Source: Fidelibacterota bacterium
Lineage (GTDB): Bacteria; Pseudomonadota; Alphaproteobacteria; Rhodospirillales; Rhodospirillaceae
Direction of reading: 5' to 3'
NCBI GenBank assembly: GCA_947475295.1
Contig: CANJLF010000001.1
Coordinates: 143,623 to 207,622 of the forward strand
DNA length: 64,000 bases
Shown here: one piece after another, positions 43,516-52,111 of the stretch
How positions within the stretch are numbered: the first letter of the stretch is position 1
How the letters are laid out: each line of letters begins with the position of its first letter
The notes under the pieces: generated by a model
Told to the model about the DNA's origin: nothing
What the model saw: only the letters and a program-made list of their open reading frames with translations
Database searches by the model: none
Position numbers and translations under genes: made by a program

Positions 43516-45447
43516 TTACGGCGCCACGCGAATGTGCTCCGGCGGCAGTCCGGTGTATTGGCGTTCGATCATCCGGCGATAGGCGTCTTCCAGATGCCGG
43601 GTGAACTGCTGAACATCGAACAGCGGCGCGGTAAGCCGGTTGCGTTCCAGTTTGGCTTTGATGTCTTGCAAGCGCTTAGGGTCGGCGGCCAATGCTACGG
43701 CCCGGGCTTCGTAATCCTCGGGTGTCGAAGCGATCAGCTCGGGCAAATCGATTGCCTTCAGCATGCTCGCGGCCACGCGGGCCGCGAGACCTTCGCCGGC
43801 GACGGTCAATACCGGCAATCCGGCCCACAACGCGTCGCCCGCTGTCGTGTGGGCGTTAAAAGGCAAGGTATCCAAAAACAGATCGGCGGCGCGCTGGCGC
43901 GCCAAATGCTCCGCTGAAGAAGCCCGCTGCGGCGCAAAAATCAACCGCTGTGGATCCACCCCGGCGCGCTCGGCTTCCTGGCGCAGGTTCAGGGTTGCAG
44001 CGGGATGATTGTCGGAAAGCCAGAGCACGCTGCTGTCCACCCGCCGCAAAATCCGCATCCAGCGGGCGAAGACGTCCGGCGTGATCTTGTAAGCGCGGTT
44101 GAAACAGCAAAACACAAAGCCTGACGGCGGCAGGCCCGCCTCCGCGCGGGAAAAGATTTTCGGAGCAATCTCGCGGCTGCGGTCGTTGGCTTGATAGCAG
44201 TGGGGCAGAGCAACAATTTTCTCGTCGTAGAAGGCTAGGCTGGCCGGCGGCACCACGGTTTCGTCGGCGATCAGGTAGTCCATGTAGCCGGCGCCGGAGG
44301 TTCCGGCGAAGCCGAGATAGCTCACCTGCAAAGGGGCGGCCCTGAAGGCGAATATTCCAGCGCGCGAGCCGGTCGTGTAACCCGCGAGATCGACGGCGAT
44401 GTCGATCTTGAACGCACGCGCCATGGCCGCGATGTCTTGGTCGGTCTTGTTGCCGACGTCGATGAAGCGGTGGAAAGCGCCGCTAAGCCGTTTGCGCATG
44501 TCGTCCTGGGTGTTGGGCCCGTAGGAAAAGGCGTAGGTCTCGAACGCATCCCGGTTGTGGGCCTCAAACAGCCCGGCGGTCAGAACCGCCACCGGGTGAT
44601 TGCGGAAGTCCATGGAAAAATAACCGACGCGGATTTTTTCCGGGCGCTGCCGCGGGGCGAAGGCCCCTAACGCGTCGCTGCCGGGGTGTTTGGCCTCAAC
44701 CCACAGCCGGGCGGCGTTGCGCTGAAGCGCGCAGGAATTCGTGAGCGCCAGAGCGGGCCAGGGTGGCGTGACCAGTTCCCCGCGTTCGAGCTTGAGACGC
44801 AGATCGGCAACCTCGTGGTCGAAATTGCGCCAATCGCAGATGCGCATCTTTGTGTAAAGCCGCATTCCTTCCAGAAACGGATAGTCAGGGTTGAGCTGCC
44901 GCGCGACGTCGAAACTTGCGACGGCCGCGGCATGATCCAGTTTGTCGCTCAAGGCCACGCCGCGGTTATAGTAGGCTTCGGCATAATTGGGATTTATGCG
45001 TATGGCCTCGTCAAAACTGACAATCGCATGGTCCAAACGATTGAGCGCGTGCAGGGCTACGCCGCGATTGTTGTAGGCGACGAAATGATCGGGCTTGCGC
45101 GCGATGGCTTGGTCGTAGCTGGCGATGGCCGCCAAGTACTGCCTCAGCTCTTCCAGTACGTAACCGAGATTGTAATGCGCCGTGGCGTTCTCTGGGTCGG
45201 CATCGACGGCCGATCCGATCAGTTCAGCGGCCAGGGTGAAGTTTTGAACCTGAGCCGCAATGACACCCAGCATATGAAGCGCATCAAACTGCCCCGGCAT
45301 GACCTTGAGCACTTCCCGGTAGGCCGCTTCGGCGTCGGCCAGCCGCCCGCTCTGCTGTGCGGCGAAGCCTTCCCCTAACTTTGCACTGGCCCGCTTGACT
45401 GTAGCTTCGTCGAGTTCCTGGAGCATTTGGTCGGATGAGGGCGTCAT
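43516..45447 (-). CDS. TPR protein with OGT/SPINDLY-type (GT41) transferase domain
   Basis: About 643 residues: four to five TPR units, then GT41 (KIRVGYFSMDFRNHPVAVL, DIAVDLAGYT, GFAGTSGAGYMDYLIADE, FCCFNRAYKITPDVF, LDTLPFNAHTTAGDALWAGL). Closely related in design to the genes at 39329 and 45546. ATG at 45447 was chosen; TTG at 45450 is the alternative. The stop directly abuts the start of the GT9-like gene. Confidence 0.92.
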   Translation of the reverse strand: MTPSSDQMLQELDEATVKRASAKLGEGFAAQQSGRLADAEAAYREVLKVMPGQFDALHMLGVIAAQVQNFTLAAELIGSAVDADPENATAHYNLGYVLEELRQYLAAIASYDQAIARKPDHFVAYNNRGVALHALNRLDHAIVSFDEAIRINPNYAEAYYNRGVALSDKLDHAAAVASFDVARQLNPDYPFLEGMRLYTKMRICDWRNFDHEVADLRLKLERGELVTPPWPALALTNSCALQRNAARLWVEAKHPGSDALGAFAPRQRPEKIRVGYFSMDFRNHPVAVLTAGLFEAHNRDAFETYAFSYGPNTQDDMRKRLSGAFHRFIDVGNKTDQDIAAMARAFKIDIAVDLAGYTTGSRAGIFAFRAAPLQVSYLGFAGTSGAGYMDYLIADETVVPPASLAFYDEKIVALPHCYQANDRSREIAPKIFSRAEAGLPPSGFVFCCFNRAYKITPDVFARWMRILRRVDSSVLWLSDNHPAATLNLRQEAERAGVDPQRLIFAPQRASSAEHLARQRAADLFLDTLPFNAHTTAGDALWAGLPVLTVAGEGLAARVAASMLKAIDLPELIASTPEDYEARAVALAADPKRLQDIKAKLERNRLTAPLFDVQQFTRHLEDAYRRMIERQYTGLPPEHIRVAP

Positions 45448-45545
45448 CAAGGCGTTCCGCGGTTATAAATATTAGTCGGCGATGGAGGTTGGATACTGTT
45501 CGAACGGCAGCGTGGGAGCAAGCCTGGGTGCGGCCGACCGGAGGT

Positions 45546-47330
45546 TCAGGGTTCGATATATATATGTGTCGGCGCTTGTCCAGCCCGCTGCTCCTCGATC
45601 ATGCGGTCAAAGGCGCGCTCAAGGCGCCGGGCGAACAAAACGGTGTCGAACAACGACGAAGCGAGCCGGTTCCGGGCGAGTTTTTGCTTTAGGGCCTGGA
45701 GCCGGGCGGGGTCCAAAGCCAAGGCCACGGCCAGCGCCTCATATTCCGCGCCGGTGGACGTGATCAACTCGGGCAGGTCCAGGCTGCGCAAGAGGCTTGC
45801 CGCCATGCGGCCGACATAAGAATTTCCCATACGAGTCAAAACCGGAACGCCCATCCATAGCGCGTCGCTGGCGGTCGCGCCGGCATTGAAGGGGTTGGTG
45901 TCCAGGAACAGATCCGCGGCGCGGTACCGCGCGAGGTACTCCGGCACCGCCAGGCGCTTGCCGAAGATCAGCCGTTCGGCGCCGACGCCGCGCGCGACGG
46001 CCTCGGCCTTGAGATTGGCGGCAGCCGAATCCGTGTCGGCATAGAGGAAGAGAACGCTGTCAGGGGTGCGGGCGAGGATACGCATCCAGCCGCCGAAGAT
46101 ATCCGGCGTGATCTTGTAAGTGTTGTTGAAACAGCAGAACACAACGCCCGACGGCGGCAGACCCAATTCTTGCCGTGTGAAAATGCGTTCCGCGACGATG
46201 CGCTTCGCGTCGTTGGCCTGGAAGTTCGGCAGCCAAACCACCTTCTCGGTGTAATGCGCGCGCGCCGCTTCGGGAATCACCACACTGTCGGCAATGATAT
46301 AGTCGATGTATCCGGCGCCCATGGTCGCGGGATAGCCGATGTAGCTGACCTGAATGGGTGCCGCCCTGAGCGCGAATATTCCACTGCGCGCGCCGTCGGT
46401 ATGACCGGCGAGATCGACGGCGATATCGATCTCCATCTCTCGCGCTAATGCGGCGATGTCCTGATCGGACCGCAACCTGACATCCAGGAATTTATCGAAG
46501 GTCTGCTCCAGCCGCCGCCGCATTGGGTCCGCAGTGTCGGGACCATAGGAAAAAGCGGTGATCTCGAACTTCTCCCGATCGTGAGCTTCAAAGACGCCCG
46601 CCAGAAGCGTGGACACCGGATGATCGCGGAAATCCATGGAAAAATAGCCGACGCGGATTTTTCGATGCTTCGCATGAGACGGTGCGGGACCCAGCGCCGC
46701 GTTCGGCGGGTACTTTGCCATCGTCCAGATCGTGGCGGCATCGCGTTGCAGGGATGGAGAATCAGTCAGGGCGAGGATCGGCAGCGACGAGGTTACGCAA
46801 GCCCCACGCGCGATCCCTTCCACAAGCGCCGCCGTGTCGCGGTCAAGGCCGCGCCAATCGCAGATCAGCATTTTCAAATAGAGCCGCGTCCCCAACAGTG
46901 CGGGGAAATCCGGCTTGAGCTGAAAAGCCTGGTCGTAACTGGCGAGCGCGTCTTCGTAGCGCTTGAGGGCCGCGAGTACCGCGCCGCGATTGCAGTAGGC
47001 ATCCACATTTGGCGGACCAAACTGAATCGATAAATCGTAGGCGGCGAGCGCCGCGTCGTAGCGCCCCATCTGCGTCAGGGCTACGGCATGATTGAAATTG
47101 GCGGCGGCATGGTGAGGGAAGGTCGCAAGGCCTTTGCCGATCAGCGCGGCGGCTTCGGCAAAGCTGTTCATTTGAATTGCGATGACCCCCAGAAGATGCA
47201 GGGCGTCAAAGTGGCTAGGATGGCGTTGGAGCACGCCACGGCAAATATTCCGCGCTTGTGCCAGCCCACCGCGGCCATACAGCGCGATGGCTTCCTCGAT
47301 CTCAGCTAGGGCTTGCGAATCCGGTTCCAT
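45546..47330 (-). CDS. TPR protein with OGT/SPINDLY-type (GT41) transferase domain
   Basis: 594 residues; shorter TPR region (about three to four units) and a complete GT41 domain (KIRVGYFSMDFRDHPVSTL, DIAVDLAGHT, GYPATMGAGYIDYIIAD, VFCCFNNTYKITPDIF, LDTNPFNAGATASDALWMGV). First of the leftward array, with about 100 bases to the next gene, so it may have its own control. Probably arose by duplication with its neighbours. Confidence 0.92.
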   Translation of the reverse strand: MEPDSQALAEIEEAIALYGRGGLAQARNICRGVLQRHPSHFDALHLLGVIAIQMNSFAEAAALIGKGLATFPHHAAANFNHAVALTQMGRYDAALAAYDLSIQFGPPNVDAYCNRGAVLAALKRYEDALASYDQAFQLKPDFPALLGTRLYLKMLICDWRGLDRDTAALVEGIARGACVTSSLPILALTDSPSLQRDAATIWTMAKYPPNAALGPAPSHAKHRKIRVGYFSMDFRDHPVSTLLAGVFEAHDREKFEITAFSYGPDTADPMRRRLEQTFDKFLDVRLRSDQDIAALAREMEIDIAVDLAGHTDGARSGIFALRAAPIQVSYIGYPATMGAGYIDYIIADSVVIPEAARAHYTEKVVWLPNFQANDAKRIVAERIFTRQELGLPPSGVVFCCFNNTYKITPDIFGGWMRILARTPDSVLFLYADTDSAAANLKAEAVARGVGAERLIFGKRLAVPEYLARYRAADLFLDTNPFNAGATASDALWMGVPVLTRMGNSYVGRMAASLLRSLDLPELITSTGAEYEALAVALALDPARLQALKQKLARNRLASSLFDTVLFARRLERAFDRMIEEQRAGQAPTHIYIEP

Positions 47331-47581
47331 GGGGATGCTTGTATAGATGACCGCGCGACGCCAAGGACAGGGTTCCCTGATCCCGGTGGTAAAGACCGGT
47401 CAAAATCAAGGGTTTCCGCCATTTCAGGCCAATTCACGCCGTTTCCCGGGGGAGCCGGGCCGCCCTTGCCTTACTTCCACCGCACGCCCGCGGTCAGCTA
47501 TGACAATTTTATTACAAAAACTCCGTGACAACGCCACCCCTACGGCTACGGTGGCGCCTGCGGTGGGGGACGGGCATCGGC
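47331..47581. other. divergent intergenic region
   Basis: About 250 bases between the OGT-like array (leftward) and the methyltransferase/sulfatase pair (rightward). Promoters for both must lie here. An AT-rich patch (about 47500-47520) stands out from the GC-rich surroundings, but no confident -35/-10 pair or hairpin was found. The plus frame is open from 47525, so some of it may be coding. Confidence 0.4.
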
Positions 47582-48145
47582 ATGACGTTTGATTTCATCA
47601 ATTATCCGCCGGCGATTCCGGACTTAAGCAGCCGGCCCACGGCCGCGATGCGCATCGCCGGCTTGCTGTCGTCCTGCGCAGCCATCGGCGCGGTGTGCGA
47701 GTCCTCCCGTTGGCTGGCGCGCCGCATGGCCCAGGCAGCTGGGCAAACCGCCGCACCGATCGTCGAACTGGGCGCGGGCTACGGCTCGGTAACCGGACTT
47801 CTGCCTGAAGCGTCCGTCAGCATTGAGCGCGATGCAAAACGCTACGCGCATCTGAAGACGGTTTTTCCCGAGCGGACGATCCTCAACAGCTGTGCGATTG
47901 AATTTCTGAATGAACTGCAGCGTCCCACCGTCGTCATCAGCAGCATCCCCAGTGTAAATAATCCGGAATTCGCCGCCTTGCGGGCCAGCGTCGGGCGTGT
48001 GGCAAAAGCCGGACTGGTGCCGACGTTGATCACTTACACATACTTCCCGGTCAACCCTTTCGCCGGGGTTTTTCCTAAAAGCGAAATGATCGGCTGCGAG
48101 GTCTTCAATCTTCCGCCGGCATTTGTCTGGCGCTATTCGTGCTGA
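47582..48145 (+). CDS. PmtA-like SAM-dependent methyltransferase
   Basis: About 187 residues. The SAM motif IVELGAGYGSVTGLLP, SIERDAKRYAHL and a VVISSIPSVNN motif resemble bacterial phospholipid N-methyltransferases (PmtA) and rRNA-adenine methyltransferase-like folds; the actual acceptor is uncertain. ATG at 47582 is preferred; a GTG at 47525 is in frame. The sulfatase gene begins inside its stop region (GTGCTGA), so they are coupled, pointing to lipid or envelope modification. Confidence 0.7.
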   Translation: MTFDFINYPPAIPDLSSRPTAAMRIAGLLSSCAAIGAVCESSRWLARRMAQAAGQTAAPIVELGAGYGSVTGLLPEASVSIERDAKRYAHLKTVFPERTILNSCAIEFLNELQRPTVVISSIPSVNNPEFAALRASVGRVAKAGLVPTLITYTYFPVNPFAGVFPKSEMIGCEVFNLPPAFVWRYSC

Positions 48146-49704
48146 CAGCGGATATCACCACGCAGCGCCGGCTCACGCCTGGGCTGATCCTCGCGCTAAT
48201 CGTTGTTGCCCTCGCGGCGCTCTACACCGCGGTGTACGCGGACCCCTATGTCGGCCTCGTCATGATGCCGTTCTTCGCGCTGGGCTGCGCGCGCGGCAAG
48301 CGGCCGGCAACGCTCCTGGCGATGTCTCTGATTCCGGCTCTCGTGCTTTTGACGATTAGCTGGATGAAGTTTTCACTGACAGGAATGCCGCTGGTCACCT
48401 ACGACCATCACTTCCTGCGTCAAAATGTGTTGATGCTGATGTACAACGACTGGCGCCTCGCTGCCGCGGCGACCGTCACGACGGGCGCGGCGTTGCTCTA
48501 TATCAAACATCTGTTATCAGGGCAGGGAACCTTTTCGCGGTTTGAGAAGGCCGGGTTGGCGGCCCTGGGGCTGGCTTCAATCGCCGGTGTGTTCGGACTT
48601 CAACATTGGGACCAGACCATTGACAACTGGGAACTGGAACTTGCTAGACCGAGTATACGGAGCTTTATCGCATCGGCGCGCATGCCACGGCCGTCCCTGC
48701 AGCTGACTTCGACTGCCGAGGCTTCCATGCCACCTGCGGGGGCCGGCGGTTTGACCGCGCCCGCCGGAATATCGCCGGACATTTTCCTCGTGCTTCAAGA
48801 ATCAACATTCCTGCCCAGCACTGTCCGCCCGGAATACGCGCCGCATACATTGTTTGCCAACGCCCCCAGCGCCGCGACGAATGCCGCGACCGGCCCCCTG
48901 CATGTGCATACTTTCGCCGGCGCCACGTGGAAAACCGAGTTCGCCGTGACCACGCAGATGCGCCCTCAGGAGTTCGGCAGCGATGGGCTCTATGTGTTCT
49001 ATCAGCTCGAAGGACGCATCAAACAATCAATTTTCACGCGCCTAAAGGCCTTGGGTTACCGCACCATGGTATTTTATCCGGTCGCGGCCAATTTCATCAA
49101 CGCGCGCAATTTCTACAGCTCGATCGGAGTTGACGAATTCTATGACCCAGAGTCCCTGGGCCTGAGCTCAGGGTGGGACTGGAAAGCCTCCGACGCCGCA
49201 TTTTACAATGCCATGCTGGAGAAAATCGGCGATAGCGATAAGCCCGTGGTGGCCATGATGTTGACCATCAATCAGCACGGTCCCCATGACTACCAGGACC
49301 CCATTAGCGACTATGTCACGCGCTTTGCGCAGAGCGATGACGCCTACCGCGATTTTTTGAACGCGTTGGCCGGGCGCGGCCGCAAAGCCGGCGTGATCAC
49401 CTTTGGCGATCATCAGCCGGAATTCATGGCCAACCTGGAAGAGCGCCCCTTATGGTACTTCACGGCGTACGATATTCGCTGCGTCAATTTCGGCTGCGCC
49501 CGGCCTACGGTGCCCGACCGCGGCAACAAGACGCTGGACGCTGTATTGTTGGCGCCGTTGGCTCTGGAGAAGTTCGGATTTAAGCTCGATGACTTTTCCA
49601 TCCGCGAGCGAGCGTTGTTTTCGGCTTGTGATGACGATGTCTCGCGCTGCGGCGATGCCGCGCGCCTGGGCGTCAACACCGCCTTCGCGAAATATTTCAA
49701 TTAG
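48139..49704 (+). CDS. LtaS-like membrane sulfatase/phosphotransferase (second copy)
   Basis: 521 residues. Four N-terminal membrane helices (up to about 155), a linker, and a periplasmic alkaline-phosphatase-fold domain with Glu in IFLVLQESTF, Thr in GATWKTEF and DH in VITFGDHQPEF. GATWKTEF and INQHGPHDY are characteristic of the phosphoglycerol/phosphoethanolamine transferase group. GTG start overlaps the methyltransferase stop by seven bases. It is not a close copy of the gene at 29542. Confidence 0.83.
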   Translation: MLTADITTQRRLTPGLILALIVVALAALYTAVYADPYVGLVMMPFFALGCARGKRPATLLAMSLIPALVLLTISWMKFSLTGMPLVTYDHHFLRQNVLMLMYNDWRLAAAATVTTGAALLYIKHLLSGQGTFSRFEKAGLAALGLASIAGVFGLQHWDQTIDNWELELARPSIRSFIASARMPRPSLQLTSTAEASMPPAGAGGLTAPAGISPDIFLVLQESTFLPSTVRPEYAPHTLFANAPSAATNAATGPLHVHTFAGATWKTEFAVTTQMRPQEFGSDGLYVFYQLEGRIKQSIFTRLKALGYRTMVFYPVAANFINARNFYSSIGVDEFYDPESLGLSSGWDWKASDAAFYNAMLEKIGDSDKPVVAMMLTINQHGPHDYQDPISDYVTRFAQSDDAYRDFLNALAGRGRKAGVITFGDHQPEFMANLEERPLWYFTAYDIRCVNFGCARPTVPDRGNKTLDAVLLAPLALEKFGFKLDDFSIRERALFSACDDDVSRCGDAARLGVNTAFAKYFN

Positions 49705-49747
49705 ACCCGTTCATGACCGCGCCGTTCTTGGGTAAGCTGGCGGCAAT

Positions 49748-51265
49748 ATGAAAAGTGAAATTCTCATTGTCGGCGCCGGCCCCACGGGCCTGGTGCTTGC
49801 GCTGTGGCTTTCCAAGCTTGGCGTCACCGTGCGCATTGTTGACAAAACCGCCGAGGCCGGCACGACATCGCGCGCGCTTGCGGTCCAGGCCCGCACGCTT
49901 GAGCTCTATAGCCAGCTTGACCTTGCCGAGGCCGTGATCGCGCGCGGCCATAAGGTTGTCGCCGCCAATATGTGGGTCAAAGGCAATCCGGTGGCGCGGT
50001 TGCCGCTGGAAACCATCGGCCTAAATCTTACCCCTCACGCGTTTCTGCATATTTATCCCCAGGATGAGCACGAACTCTTGCTGATTGGCCGCCTCAAGGC
50101 CTTTGGTGTTGAGGTCGAGCGGCAGACGGAGCTAATGGAATTTTCCGAAACAGCGGACGGCGTCTCCGCGCGGCTGCGCGGTCCCGATGGCCGGGGAGAA
50201 ACCTGCGAGGCCAGGTTCATCGCCGGCTGCGACGGCACGCGTTCAACGTTGCGTGGAATTCTGGGCACGGGTTTTCCCGGCGGCACTTACCGCCAGGTTT
50301 TTTATGTCGCCGACGTGGAGGCGACTGGCAAGGCGCTCAATGGCGAGTTGCACGTCGATCTCGATGAAGCCGACTTTCTCGCGGTTTTTCCCATGGCCGA
50401 GAAAGGCCGCGCGCGTCTTATCGGAACCGTGCGCGACGAGCGGGCCGATCACGCCGAGACGCTGACCTTCAGTGATATCAGCAGCCGCGCCATTACCAAT
50501 CTGAAGGTCGAGGTCACCAAGGTGAATTGGTTCTCGACTTATCATGTGCATCACCGCGTCGCCGATCACTTCCGCCGCGGCCGGGCATTTCTTTTGGGCG
50601 ATGCCGCGCATATCCATAGTCCTGCCGGCGGCCAGGGCATGAACACCGGCATCGGCGACGCCATCAATCTTGCCTGGAAGCTGGCGGCGGTCTTGGCCGG
50701 GCGCGCGCCGGACAGTTTGCTCGACACCTTTGAGGCTGAACGCATCGGCTTCGCGCGGCGGCTGGTGGCGACGACCGACCGCGCCTTCAGTTTCGCGACC
50801 GCCGAGGGGGGTATCGCCGATCTCCTGCGCACACGCCTAGCGCCCATCGTGCTGTCGATCATTCCAAGAGTTGAAAGTGCGCGCGAGTTTATTTTCAAGA
50901 CGGTTTCGCAAATTACCCTCAACTACCGCGGCAGCGCCCTCAGTCAGGGCGGCGCGGGTCCCATCGAAGGTGGCGACCGCTTGCCGTGGGTCTCAATCGG
51001 CGGCGTCGACAACTACAAACCGCTGGCGGCCATCAGCTGGCAGGTTCACGTTTACGGCGCGGCGCCTGCCGACGTTGTCGGCTGGTGCGCCGATCACAAC
51101 GTCCCGCTGCACGTTTTTACGTGGCAGCCGGCCTATGAGACGGCGGGCCTTACGCGGGATGCGCTCTATCTGTTGAGACCGGACACCTATGTCGCCATGA
51201 CTCTGCCGACCGGCTCATCCCAGGACCTCGCACGCTACTTTGCCGACCGGGGATTTAGCGCCTGA
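49748..51265 (+). CDS. FAD-dependent aromatic hydroxylase-like monooxygenase
   Basis: 505 residues of the PheA/TfdB/MhpA type. The dinucleotide motif ILIVGAGPTGLVLA, the DG motif GCDGTRSTLR and the GD motif LLGDAAHIHSPAGGQGMNTG are complete, so it should bind FAD and NAD(P)H and insert oxygen into an aromatic or polyketide-like ring. The C-terminal part is thioredoxin-like, as in this class. No ring-cleavage or pathway genes are adjacent. Converges on the lipoprotein gene. Confidence 0.9.
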   Translation: MKSEILIVGAGPTGLVLALWLSKLGVTVRIVDKTAEAGTTSRALAVQARTLELYSQLDLAEAVIARGHKVVAANMWVKGNPVARLPLETIGLNLTPHAFLHIYPQDEHELLLIGRLKAFGVEVERQTELMEFSETADGVSARLRGPDGRGETCEARFIAGCDGTRSTLRGILGTGFPGGTYRQVFYVADVEATGKALNGELHVDLDEADFLAVFPMAEKGRARLIGTVRDERADHAETLTFSDISSRAITNLKVEVTKVNWFSTYHVHHRVADHFRRGRAFLLGDAAHIHSPAGGQGMNTGIGDAINLAWKLAAVLAGRAPDSLLDTFEAERIGFARRLVATTDRAFSFATAEGGIADLLRTRLAPIVLSIIPRVESAREFIFKTVSQITLNYRGSALSQGGAGPIEGGDRLPWVSIGGVDNYKPLAAISWQVHVYGAAPADVVGWCADHNVPLHVFTWQPAYETAGLTRDALYLLRPDTYVAMTLPTGSSQDLARYFADRGFSA

Positions 51266-51288
51266 TGCCGGGCTTTCAGATCGGCCAA

Positions 51289-52002
51289 TCAATTCTGGAA
51301 GATGGTGTCGCCCTCGGGCGCTTTGTCGAGGGCATCCATGATGGCGTTCAACTCGCCATCCGCCATCGCTTCCTTGGAAACTTCTCCATCGAATGAGGAT
51401 TGCGCGGCGGGTGTCTGCCCGCTTGTTTGGCTACTGGCCAACTGCGCGGCCATGCCGGGCGCAAGCGACAAAACAAGCTCGACTTTAACGGGCGCGTCCG
51501 GCTTTGGCTCCGCCTTTGCCCGAGAAGCCGCCGGCGGCGGCTGTTCCGCCGTCGAGGAGTAGTCCGCCACCACGCGGGCTTGCGGCCCCATGATCACCAG
51601 AACTTTTTGGCCGAGGGCCAGCGGGGTTTTCTCGCGCTGCGTCACCGAAACCATATTGCCGTCATGTTTGCGAATAATATATTCCCAGCCCGTCGTATCG
51701 CCGGCGGCGTGATCGATCGCGCTTCCGGCCATGAGTCCCACGGCCGTGGCGCCGACCGCGGCCAGGGCACCGGCATATTGCGCACCGAGCAAACCGCCCG
51801 CGGCGCCACCCGTAACCGCGCCAATATTTCCGTTGGCGCTGATTTTGACTTCGCGGTAGCCCGCCACGATGCCGGCATCGACAACATTGGCCAATTGGAC
51901 GGCGTTGCTGGAATAGGTGTTCGGTGAATAGCTGGAAGCGCATCCGCTCATCAAGAAGATGCACAAAGAAGCGAGCGCAATACGTGCCGAGTCCTGTGCC
52001 AC
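51289..52002 (-). CDS. glycine-zipper lipoprotein
   Basis: 237 residues. N-terminal lipoprotein signal with lipobox FLMSGC, a glycine-zipper helix pair (GAVTGGAAGGLLGAQYAGA, GLMAGSAIDHAAG) like that of SlyB/Rcs-type outer-membrane lipoproteins, a small beta domain (EYIIRKHDGNMVSVTQRE...VLVIMGPQARVVADY), and a Pro/Ala/Gln-rich C-terminal extension. Likely anchored in the outer membrane. GTG start at 52002 with GGGGAGA upstream. SlyB-like proteins help envelope integrity; here that is inference. Confidence 0.82.
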   Translation of the reverse strand: MAQDSARIALASLCIFLMSGCASSYSPNTYSSNAVQLANVVDAGIVAGYREVKISANGNIGAVTGGAAGGLLGAQYAGALAAVGATAVGLMAGSAIDHAAGDTTGWEYIIRKHDGNMVSVTQREKTPLALGQKVLVIMGPQARVVADYSSTAEQPPPAASRAKAEPKPDAPVKVELVLSLAPGMAAQLASSQTSGQTPAAQSSFDGEVSKEAMADGELNAIMDALDKAPEGDTIFQN

Positions 52003-52072
52003 GGGAAATCTCCCCTTAAGTCGCCAGTCACCAAAAAACGTTCAAATGTGTCGTGACCGCGCGTCTTTTTTG

Positions 52073-52100
52073 GCGTCAAAAGATGTCAATATTTTGACGC
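52073..52100. repeat. inverted repeat between lipoprotein and large secreted protein genes
   Basis: GCGTCAAAA (52073-52081), ten bases, TTTTGACGC (52092-52100): perfect 9-base arms. It lies 12 bases past the stop of the 945-residue gene and 71 bases before the lipoprotein start. It could be a weak terminator of the former or an operator of the latter; there is no T run in the leftward direction. Confidence 0.45.
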
Positions 52101-52111
52101 GCTTTGGGAGC

